Shown piece after piece: positions 7,726-14,919 of a stretch of 14,919 nt of DNA. This DNA is from Pseudozyma flocculosa PF-1. Its lineage: Eukaryota; Basidiomycota; Ustilaginomycetes; Ustilaginales; Ustilaginaceae. The stretch is taken from NCBI RefSeq assembly GCF_000417875.1, contig NW_006920875.1, forward strand, positions 945,210-960,128. Reading direction: 5' to 3'. The position numbers and the translations under genes are program-made. The notes beneath the pieces are model-generated. The model was given only the letters and a program-made list of their open reading frames with translations. It searched no databases and was not told the DNA's origin. How positions within the stretch are numbered: position 1 is the first letter of the stretch; each line of letters opens with the position of its first letter.

Positions 7726-10700
7726 CACCACCACCACGACCAGCAGCAGGACCAGCAGCGCCAGCACCAGCTGCACCAGCAGCAGCAGACACAACAGCAA
7801 CATCAGCTGCCCAACCACGGCAGCAATCATCTCCACGTCTTCGACATCCGACATCTCGCCTCTTCGTCTTCGTCCTTGTCGATCCCGGACCACCACGTCA
7901 ACGCTCTACCGCAAGGCTTGCTCCCTCACGAGCACCACGACGTCGCCGCCGCCATTGACGCTTCCAGCCTGAGCATGCTGACCGAGAGCAACAGCGCGGT
8001 GGTCGAGACCATGGTGCCGCAGGCCGGCCAGGCTGGCCAGGCGCAGGATCTGCCCGTCGACTACTTTGGCGTAGATCCGGACCAGTACGACCTGTCTAAC
8101 TCCTCGTGCCTCGCTGGCCCACAGGATGTGCACGCCATGCTGGCCAGCCTGAGCATCCCTGGATTCGGCGACTTGCCCGTTGCGCCAATCGATCCGGGCG
8201 CCCAGAACCACATCGCCGCCGTGTCTGCTTCAATGCCGCAGTCGCGGAGGGCGTCGATGTTCCTGTGGCACGAAGAGACCTCGCTCCCCGCCTCAATTCC
8301 CGCCTCGACCTCTTTTTCGACTTCGAACTCAACCTCGATCTCGACCTCAACCTCGGACCCGCGAGCGGCAGCGACAGTCGCAGCGATGGCACCCGTAGCT
8401 TCGGCGTCAACGACGTCGTTCAATAGGGTTGCCTCGATCGACTCGCAGAGTCTCGGCTCGCTGACTTCGTCGCAGGCGGCGTTCCTGGCGCCGGATCCTT
8501 GGAACGCCTCTCTCAACAGGTTTGCGCCAAGTCAGACCGAGAGCATCCACATGCAGGGGCAGCCGATGTCACAGGGCGATGCGGAAATGGCCAGCTCGAG
8601 CCAGGCCAGCCTCGGCATGCAGGCGCATGCGGCCGTGGGCCACGCTGCGCCGTCGTCGCCATCGCCGCCGTCATCGCCGCGCTTGCGTGCCGATTTTGGC
8701 GCTCCGCAGACCGCAGGAACTGACGAAGATGTCGACATGGACCAGTGCCCGCAGTCGTCGCTCGATTCCCTTCGCGGCACGGCCGAGGACCGTGGTACAG
8801 ACAGCACTAGAGGTCAAGCCCGGGTCCAGCCGGCAAGCAATGGAAGCACGAGCCCCTACTGGCCCGTGAGAGCTGCTGCGGACCAGACTGAGGAACGTTT
8901 CAGTTGGCACGCGGACGACGCTCGCGAGGACTTGGGTGACGATGCTTCACGGCAGCAGCCCAGAGACGCGTATCGGCACGAAGAGACAACGGCATCCTCG
9001 ACCCGTCGAGCCTCGGCTGCGTCGACGGTCAAGCAGCTCGGTGAGTGCGAGGTTCCGGGCGCGGCACGCTCGCGCGAAAGCTTCCGGTGACGGCCCCCGT
9101 TGACGCCGATCTTACTCCATAACCCGTAACGACGAACGACGATGACGATGACGATGACCGTGATTCCGACCCGGCCAGAGCCACGGCCCCTCGAGGAGTA
9201 CGCGGCCAACAGCGCTTCATCAGGCTCTAGCGGATCGCAGATCGAGGCAGAGCACGACCAGCAGCAGCATCAGCAGCAGCAGCATCAGCAGCAGCAGCAG
9301 CAGCAGCCACCGTTCCGTCACCACCAACCGCTTCGCCGGCCTGGTCATCCGACGCTGTCGCAGAAGCGGGAAAGGAGCGAGTCAGCGGGCGCTGCAGACC
9401 CGTCGCAGGAGCCGACAGCCAGGTCGTCCTCGCGCAGGGCTTCGGACGGCAGCGGCGGCGGCGGTACCGGCAGCAGCAGCAGCAGCAACAGCGCTGCCCA
9501 CGACGGGGGGTTCTACAAGGCCGACCAGGCGCAGGACACGGTCGAGAGCCTGGGCGTGCGCTTCGAACGCTACGTCTCGCTGTACCGCAAGCCGTTCTCA
9601 GTGTGTCCGGAGGTGTTTGACGCCATCGCGCCGGCGCAGGCGCTCTTTTGCCGCCACGACCTGCCCATCTACCACCCAAAGATGGTGTCGCTGATCCGGG
9701 TGCACAGCAGTGACGAGGCGCTGCTCGTCATGGCCATCGGGTCGCTGGCGGCCGTCGACCCGGACGTCGCGGAGCTCGGCATACGCATGGCGCAGCTCGT
9801 CTCGCTCATGACGCAGCTTTCGATCCGCGTCCGGGAGCGGTCCGACGAGGTGCTGGCGAGCTTCTACAAGACGCTGTTCCTCTCTGTCCTCTTCCGCATA
9901 CGCTGCACCCAGACGCGCCGGCCGTGGCAGGACGTCGAGTCGCTGCGGGCCCTCCTGGCCGAGGGTGTCGTCGAGCGTCGCGGCTGGCGCACGCTCGAGC
10001 ACCGGCACGACGCGCTCGACGGCCAGCAGCTGTGCGGCCTTTCGCCCGTCGACCTCTTCCGCGCCATGTACGAGTGGTACCTCAACGAGCACCTCAAGCG
10101 ATTCCTCATCGCCATCGCCATCCTCGACTCGCAGCTCTGCGCCTACTTTTCGCCCCTCGACCCGCCCATGAAGACCAGGCCGTCGGGCCCCTCGTGTCAG
10201 CACCTGCTCGCCTCGGTCACCGAGCCTTGCCCGACGGCCACGTTTGTCGCATGGCCGCCTCAGGCTTGGGCGGAAAAGGTGCGGGACACCAACGCCGTCC
10301 CCTCGCGCTCCGCCTCGGGCTTCATGGGCACGGCCGGCGGCGCCGGCGGCGCTGCTGGCGCTGCCTCGGATCGCAAGAGGCGGCCGGTCGTGCTGGCCGA
10401 GATCCTCGAGGAGAAGCTGCTTCGACCGCACCGCACGCTGGCGAGCCTGGTCCGCGCCGCATCTCCGCGTGCCACGTTGGCGAGGAGGCCCACCAACCCT
10501 ATCACGCCCACGCCGCTCCGGGTGGCGTTTGATCGCTTCCACTTTGGACCGCATGAAAGTCGCAGAGCCTCGATTGCTGTGCCGCCGTTCGCCGACCGCA
10601 GGAACGACTGGCGCAGGCGGTCGACTCACTTTGGCCTGCCACCCGAGATGCAGCAGCCCGTCAGCCTCGACGTTGGCGGCACGGATGGCGCCGAGGGACC

Positions 10701-10943
10701 GGCCGCCCCGAGCAGGAGCAGGGGAGGGGCGGTGCGCAGCGACAGCTCCGAGGCCGACTCATCGGCGGGTGGAGAGCCAGCACGGCCTCCTCGCTCTGCA
10801 AAGGCCGCGAGCGGGAAGCCGGTCCGCGTGCTGTCAGTATACCTCATCAGCGCGATGCTCGAGGCGATCCATGCGGCCTGGATGGCGGACAGCGCCTACT
10901 ATCCGTCCGCCAACTGGGGTCTGGCCTGCAGGCACGATTCCAG

Positions 10944-10975
<32 letters not shown>

Positions 10976-13128
10976 GCGACGGCCCCGCGGGTTTTGGCAG
11001 CCGAAGCGACGGCGCAACCACAAAGCCACGAGGCTGCGAGGCGGACGCCTACACCCGCCTGCCCGGCTGGCGACATGGCAAGAGGCTCACGAGGCTCCGG
11101 GTGGCGCATGCGCTCATGAACTGGCAGGCCAGCTTCAGCAGCGCCACGCCCGCCCAGCTGCGCTTCTTTACGGGAGCGTCGGCATCGCTGCCGCCGTCGT
11201 CGCTCCGCCTGGTGACGGACGACGTCGTGTTCCTCGTGATCCGCTGGAAGACGATCCTCGTCGGGCTCTGCGCGCCGCTCGAGTCGATCTGCTTCTACCT
11301 GTCGTCCCTATCACTGCGGCTGCCCCACGGCGAGGGAGAGAGCGACGGCGCTGCTGGCGATGCTTCCAGACCCAAACGCCAGCGGCGAGCGGCCAAAGTG
11401 GCCAGCTCGCTGCACCAGTGGGCTCACTCGGCGTCGGCGCGGCGGGCGCTGGTGCACAGCGGCCTCATCTTGCAGATCTACGACGACCACTTTGCCCAGC
11501 TCCAGAGCCAGGTTCCGCCGGCGAGCAAGTCGCGGTACCCGATCCCGCCCTCGATGGCGCACGGCATCTACACGGCGCTTTCGGTGGTCGTCGCCGTGTT
11601 CCGGCTGCTGAACGACGAGACGCTCATCGCGGGCTGTCGGCAGTGCGAGGCGATGGCGCAGCTCTTCCAACCGGGAGTGGGCGACCAGGTGCAGAGCTAC
11701 GACATCGGCCGCACCCCCTTTGAGCAGGACAGGCGGATCCCGGACCAGCAGCTGAGGCTGCACAGCTGGTTCTGGCAGCTGATCTGGGACGGGGTCGGGT
11801 CCGCCGGCTTCCACGAGGAAGACGGAGGGCGGGGTGGCAAGGAGGCAGCCGCCGACGGGTTTGGCGACTGGGCTGGCGATGACGACGGGCGGCATCCTCG
11901 GCCATTCTCGGTTCACGGGCAGGATCGAAAGCGAGAGCCGTCGCCAGACCGCCCATCGCAAGGCCACCAGGTGTGGGCCGGCCCATGGCCGCCAGCGGTT
12001 CCACGAGGCGGCGCGGTCGATGCCGATGCGGCGCCAAAGGGCCCAGCGGCGTCGGCGTCGGCTTCGCGTGGGAAAGCGAGCGAACGGCGTGGGACGATCC
12101 ACTTTGGCGGACCGCTGCTGCCTCCGCCGACGCCGGCGGGCAGAGACGCCGCCGTGGACGGCAGGCGGGCGACGGCCGCCCACCTCTTGCGCCATCGCCC
12201 GAGCCTGGCAGCCGGCGGCGGCAGTGGCGGCGGCATCGGCACCGGCACCGGCACCGGCATCGATCGCAGCGCCAGCCCAACTTCGCCGCGGTACGACCCC
12301 TTTGGCTCACGAACGCCGCTGTCGACGTCGAGGCGCAGCTCGCTCGTCCCGGAAGCCGCCCTGGCTCGATCGCGCTTGTTGATCTCACCCCCGGGAAACA
12401 AAGGGATCGCCACCACCACATCTGGCGGCGGGAGCAGCGGTGCTGTGGCATCGCCTCCAATCTCGCTTCCCCCTCTTCGCCAGCCGCCGTCGGCGCCGAC
12501 ACTGCCATCGCTGAGGCTTTCGAGCGCGCACGACGACGCTTCCACCTCGTGGACACCAGTGGCCATGGATGTCGATGTGGATCTCGAGGCCCATGCTGCT
12601 ACCCCCTCTCCACCGTCTTCAGGCTCCAAGGCAGCGAAGGCGGCGACGACGACCGAGCAGCAGCACGTTCCGTCACCGTCGGGGAGCAGCCAGGCAAGCT
12701 GCTCGGCTTCGGGCTCGGCCTCGGCCTCGACCCTGTCACGCTCGCCCTCGGCCTCTACGTCGTCTTCCTCGACGTCGTCGTCGTCGGCGAGCCCGGGCAA
12801 CGGCGACGACTCCATCTTTGTGCAGGCCACCAAGCGGCTGCGCGCGTGGATCTTCGATGGCCCGACCGAGGCGACGCTCTTTGAGTCGGGGCCCCTCTCG
12901 TTTCGACGCATGCCCCATCGCGTCGGTGGTGGTGGTGGTGGTGGTGGTGGTGGTGTCTCGGCGTCGTCATCGTCGTCAGTCGATGGCGAGGGCGACGACG
13001 AGATGCGGACGACGAGAGATCGTCTGCGCGCCAAGGTGGATGCGATGCGCGCCGCCCGGCCCCTGTTTCATTTCAGCGACGAGTACATCGAGATGCTCGA
13101 CGCCGCCCTCGCTGTTGCTGGCGAGTGA
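6012..13128 (+). CDS. Giant C2H2 zinc-finger transcription factor with fungal-specific regulatory domain
   Basis: The exons 6012-6998, 7111-9040 and 9179-13128 give 2,288 residues. Two C2H2 fingers lie at C58/C63/H76/H80 and C88/C91/H104/H109, joined by a short TTRRDY linker, as in the Adr1-like class of fungal C2H2 pairs. Long disordered Gln/His-, Ser- and Pro-rich stretches follow, including 12 Gln at 522-533. From about residue 1094 (VESLGVRFERYV) to about 1800 the sequence has the hydrophobic helical pattern of the fungal-specific transcription factor domain (middle homology region), with conserved-looking blocks such as RAMYEWYLNEHLKRFLIAI and LVIRWKTILVGLCAPL, split by low-complexity inserts. 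A last ordered block is at about 2160-2288. Six RRxS sites (Ser711, 964, 1061, 1437, 1454, 2027) suggest PKA control. The start is the first ATG after a ~650-nt ATG-free leader. The protein acts in the nucleus as a DNA-binding regulator; target genes are unknown. The main doubt is whether the second intron is always removed, since without it two separate frames result. Confidence 0.85.
6999..7110 (+). other. First intron of the transcription factor gene
   Basis: The donor GTGAGC at 6999 and the acceptor CCTTAG ending at 7110 give 112 nt, phase 0. The branch CTGAC is at 7051-7055, 56 nt upstream of the acceptor, with a C/T-rich tract and no AG between. The preceding frame runs into a stop at 7335-7337 while the downstream frame is open only from 7111, exactly at the acceptor. 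Confidence 0.88.
7687..7722 (+). repeat. (CAG)12 tract coding for polyglutamine
   Basis: Twelve uninterrupted CAG codons encode Gln 522-533 within a wider Gln/His-rich stretch (about 7630-7805). Purity at the DNA level points to replication slippage, so length is probably polymorphic between strains. Confidence 0.9.
9041..9178 (+). other. Second intron of the transcription factor gene
   Basis: The donor GTGAGT is at 9041 and the acceptor CCAG ends at 9178 (138 nt, phase 1), joining KQL-G to AG-PRPLEEY. The intron contains an in-frame TGA (9088-9090) and in-frame ATG codons at 9142, 9148 and 9154. No AG occurs between 9081 and 9176. A second phase-compatible acceptor, TCATCAG ending at 9223, would drop 15 residues. 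The pyrimidine tract is weaker than in the other introns, so this is the least certain splice of the window. Confidence 0.7.
9258..9306 (+). repeat. CAG/CAT repeat coding for a second Gln/His tract
   Basis: Nearly pure CAG codons broken by CAT encode Gln/His runs just after the second splice junction of the transcription factor. This is a second slippage-prone site in the same gene. Confidence 0.85.
12925..12954 (+). repeat. (GGT)10 tract coding for polyglycine
   Basis: Ten identical GGT codons encode ten Gly near the C-terminus, although the gene otherwise prefers C or G in the third position. The codon choice shows the tract arose by triplet expansion. Confidence 0.9.
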
Positions 13129-13372
13129 GAAGGCGTGGGCGTCGTCGTTTGCCGGCGAAAAAAAATCCTCTGCTCGTGGTGCCGTTCCGTCCTGCGCCGT
13201 CCCTTCTTGTCTGTACTCCGAACCCCTCCCAAACGTCACCCTATCGCCCATCGCCTCATCTTGCCCGCCGCATCGCCTCGTCATATCGCCACCTCACTTC
13301 GCCTCTGCCAAACAAGGCCAGGCCAGGCCAGGCCAGGCCAAGGCAAGCCAGACCAGGCGGGGGGTGGGAAAG
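13129..13372. other. Shared 3' region of two convergent genes
   Basis: This gap of 244 bp separates the stop codon of the transcription factor gene from that of ULA1 on the other strand, so both 3' ends must form here. An A8 run at 13159-13166 and a GGCCA array lie within it. No coding sequence is supported. Confidence 0.6.
13316..13340 (+). repeat. (GGCCA)5 pentamer array
   Basis: Five exact GGCCA units are followed by degenerate units. Read on the other strand it is TGGCC repeats, related to the GCCTGGCC part of the array at 5071-5130. Confidence 0.9.
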
Positions 13373-13999
13373 CTAGAGGCGAAAGACGCCAACGGCCTGC
13401 TGGATGCCGTCGTACACGACGGTATTGTCGGCGGGGACGTACTGGCGCGTGATGAGCTTGATGGTCTCCTGCGCCACGATGCCGCCCAGCAGCGCCGTCG
13501 TGGCCGGTAGGCTGGCGTGGCCGGACCGTACCCTGTTTGCACCCCCGGCACCAGCGGATTGATAGGGGAAAAGGGAAAGAGGGAAGGTGAGCGGCCGCAG
13601 CGGGTTGCGTCCGGAGCGGAGCGGAACGGACCACAGGAGATCGCAGGGGCCCACGCTCGACTCACAGTTCAGCAACAGCATCGCGGATCTTGTCCCAGCT
13701 CTCCTCGTCGTCCTTCAAGGACGGGGCGTGTCGATGCGTCCACTCCGCAGCGAGGGCGAGGAGCGCCTCTGTATCCCCCTCCACATCGACGTCCCCTTCC
13801 GCATCCGCATCGACCTGGCCGCCCCGTCTCCTCATGGTCGTTTGGGACGACGACGACGAAGAGGAATCATCCACGACCATATCCACCTCCTCCCCCGCAC
13901 CGCCGATGCCGTCGCGGGTAGGCGTCTCGGACTTGTGTCTCTTTGCCGAGCGTGTCGTTTCGTCCCCCTCGCTCGGGACGGATGCCGCTCCCTCCTTGT

Positions 14000-14081
<82 letters not shown>

Positions 14082-14722
14082 GGCGACTCCCTCGCCAGTG
14101 CCAGCACCGCCGCCAGGTTCGCCGCCACCGCTGATGGTCCGGGAAAAGGCCAGCGTGGATCCCGGGTACCGCCCGTGTTTTTCGAAAAAGGCGTCCGACG
14201 CCGACAACGCCACGTGGTGCTGGAACGTGCTTGGGTTGACGGGGTCCATGAACGCCATGGCTGCCGGGTCGTACCACAGTCATCAAGGACGAGCGAGAGG
14301 AATAGAGGCGGTGTAAAAGAGAGCGAGGGTGTCAGAGGATGGAAAGCGGAGGACCGACCCGACAATGTGCACCAGGCACCGACCGACTCACCAGCCACGC
14401 TACCATCGGGCGCCTCGTAGCGCTGCCTCTCGCTGCGGCCGCGGATGAGTTTGAGGTAGCCGGCGTGCTTGACAAACGCCAGCACCTCGTCGCCGCCCAC
14501 GGCGCCCGCAGCGACGCCGGCGGCGGCAACGACGTCGTCGAGGATGCGCGTAAACTCGGCCAGGTCGGCGGCCGCCTTGGCGCGGTAGCACGCCTGCAGG
14601 CGCACGTAGATTTCGCTCGTCGCCTTCATGTCTGGCAGCGAGCCGCTGAGCGGCAAGCTGTGCGTGGGCGAGGCGGCGACGAAATCGCGCAGCGCGCGCA
14701 CCAGCAGCCAGAAGTTGGTCGA
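13373..14722 (-). CDS. ULA1: NEDD8-activating enzyme E1 regulatory subunit, C-terminal part (ULA1/NAE1/APPBP1)
   Basis: Reading the minus strand, the exons 14722-14392, 14260-13666 and 13532-13373 give 361 residues up to a TAG. This subunit pairs with the Uba3 catalytic subunit to adenylate NEDD8/Rub1, which is then moved to cullins. Family landmarks seen: STNFWLLVRALRDFV, SLPDMKATSEIYVRLQACYRAKAAAD, the YLKLIRGRS block, FFEKHGRYPG at about 135-144, and the C-terminal LLGGIVAQETIKLITRQYVP...NTVVYDGI ending in VGVFRL, in the correct family order. Each splice restores a conserved block. Odd feature: between GRYPG and the next conserved helix lies about 115 residues of low complexity, with 26 Thr in a row (172-197), a basic RSAKRHKS patch and a Ser/acidic stretch. 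The N-terminal adenylation-fold half lies outside the window. Confidence 0.93.
13533..13665 (-). other. Intron in ULA1 (3' most)
   Basis: On the minus strand the donor GTGAGT begins at 13665 and the acceptor AACAG ends at 13533 (133 nt, phase 2). It joins DAVAE-CT to G-GTACGG, giving AELVRSGHASLPATTALLGG as expected for the family. The branch is weak (CTCAC with its A at 13588) and 55 nt from the acceptor; no AG lies between. Confidence 0.9.
14001..14080 (-). repeat. (CGT)n microsatellite, about 27 units, coding for polythreonine
   Basis: Eighty bases of perfect CGT repeat on the plus strand read as 26 ACG codons in ULA1. It is the longest perfect microsatellite in the window and sits in a coding exon in a frame that does not disturb translation. 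Confidence 0.95.
14261..14391 (-). other. Intron in ULA1
   Basis: On the minus strand the donor GTGAGT begins at 14391 and the acceptor CGGCAG ends at 14261 (131 nt, phase 1). It joins DGSVA-G to CC-ATG, linking two conserved blocks. The branch CTGAC has its A at 14332, 71 nt from the acceptor, with a long C/T tract and no AG between. Confidence 0.9.
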
Positions 14723-14882
14723 CTGGCGGCGGCAGGTGAACGAGGATGATGCGATCGGGTGGCGATGTCGACGACAGGTTGTGGGTGGGTCAGCTCAGCC
14801 GCGCTCCTCATCGCCGCCTATCTGCGTGCCATTCGGGCACGTTCGGGACCCCGACCCCCGGGCGACCGACGGACCTCCGTAC
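14723..14882 (-). other. Probable intron upstream of the STNFWLL exon of ULA1
   Basis: The acceptor CCGCCAG ends at 14723, with CTGAC (A at 14790) 67 nt away and no AG between; this side is well supported because coding similarity starts right after it. The donor is uncertain. A GTACGG at 14882 gives a 160-nt intron in the right phase and an upstream reading ADVPSERGDPEP, where ...VPS... would suit the family weakly. Other donors inside or beyond the window are possible. Confidence 0.45.
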
Positions 14883-14896
14883 CGGTTCGGGGTCCC
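14845..14896. repeat. Inverted repeat near the window end
   Basis: GGGACCCCGA (14845-14854) and TCGGGGTCCC (14887-14896) are perfect 10-bp inverse arms with a 32-nt spacer. Several shorter inverted pairs surround them. It overlaps the probable upstream intron or exon border of ULA1; function is unknown. Confidence 0.5.
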
Positions 14897-14919
14897 CACG
14901 TTCCGACGGCACGTCGGCT

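Noticed and set aside
9142..9178. ATG codons at 9142-9154 as the start of a separate gene
   Set aside because: They lie inside a phase-compatible intron, only 51 bp after the previous stop, without room for a promoter or terminator. C2H2 fingers plus the fungal regulatory domain in one protein is a known architecture. Kept only as an alternative in the findings.
9598..10629. 343-codon open frame on the minus strand inside the transcription factor gene
   Set aside because: It is a shadow of the GC-rich coding strand with repetitive charged residues and no domain signature.
13690..14316. Plus-strand frame with a long polyvaline run
   Set aside because: It is the complement of the ULA1 exon; the valine run is only the CGT microsatellite read on the other strand.
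1..14919. tRNA, rRNA or transposable element
   Set aside because: I looked for cloverleaf signatures (GGTTCGAATCC-like arms), rRNA-like blocks, transposase or reverse transcriptase motifs and terminal repeats, and saw none. A covariance-model search would be needed to exclude small RNAs.

Overview
This is a nuclear, eukaryotic, very GC-rich stretch that looks fungal. The genes have few introns. Those introns are 112-170 nt long, start with GTG(A/G)GY and end with CAG or TAG. The proteins carry long Gln/His, Ser, Thr and Gly runs, and the gene set (STE24, a C2H2/fungal-specific regulator, a NEDD8 E1 subunit) is fungal. I infer a basidiomycete, most likely a smut-type fungus (Ustilaginomycotina). 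That assignment rests on style and is not proven. No bacterial operon, CRISPR array, transposase, rRNA or tRNA was seen.

Layout. (1) <1-1690, + strand: the 3' part of a gene for a probable secreted protein with two PAN/apple-like Cys modules; one intron. (2) 1691-2428: 3' flank plus a pyrimidine-rich, ATG-free leader. (3) 2429-4084, +: STE24, the membrane zinc protease for CAAX proteins; one intron, 498 aa. (4) 4085-6011: a 1.9-kb non-coding region with palindromes, a 12-G run, a strong G-quadruplex motif, pentamer repeats, a TATA box at 5332 and a ~650-nt leader without any ATG that holds five copies of a 15-nt tandem repeat. (5) 6012-13128, +: a very large (2,288 aa predicted) transcription factor with two N-terminal C2H2 fingers and a C-terminal fungal-specific regulatory (middle homology) domain; two introns. 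(6) 13129-13372: a short gap between convergent genes with a GGCCA repeat. (7) 13373->14722, - strand: the C-terminal 361 residues of the NEDD8-activating enzyme regulatory subunit (ULA1/NAE1), with two internal introns, a third intron running upstream, and a ~115-residue low-complexity insert.

The genes do not form a pathway: STE24 matures prenylated proteins, ULA1 starts neddylation, and the large factor is a gene regulator. The points most worth a second look are the join of the two halves of the transcription factor across a stop-containing intron, its cluster of RRxS (PKA-type) sites, the long AG-free zones upstream of every 3' splice site, the Thr-rich insert in ULA1, and the elaborate upstream region of the transcription factor. 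I do not see a wholly new type of biological system here.
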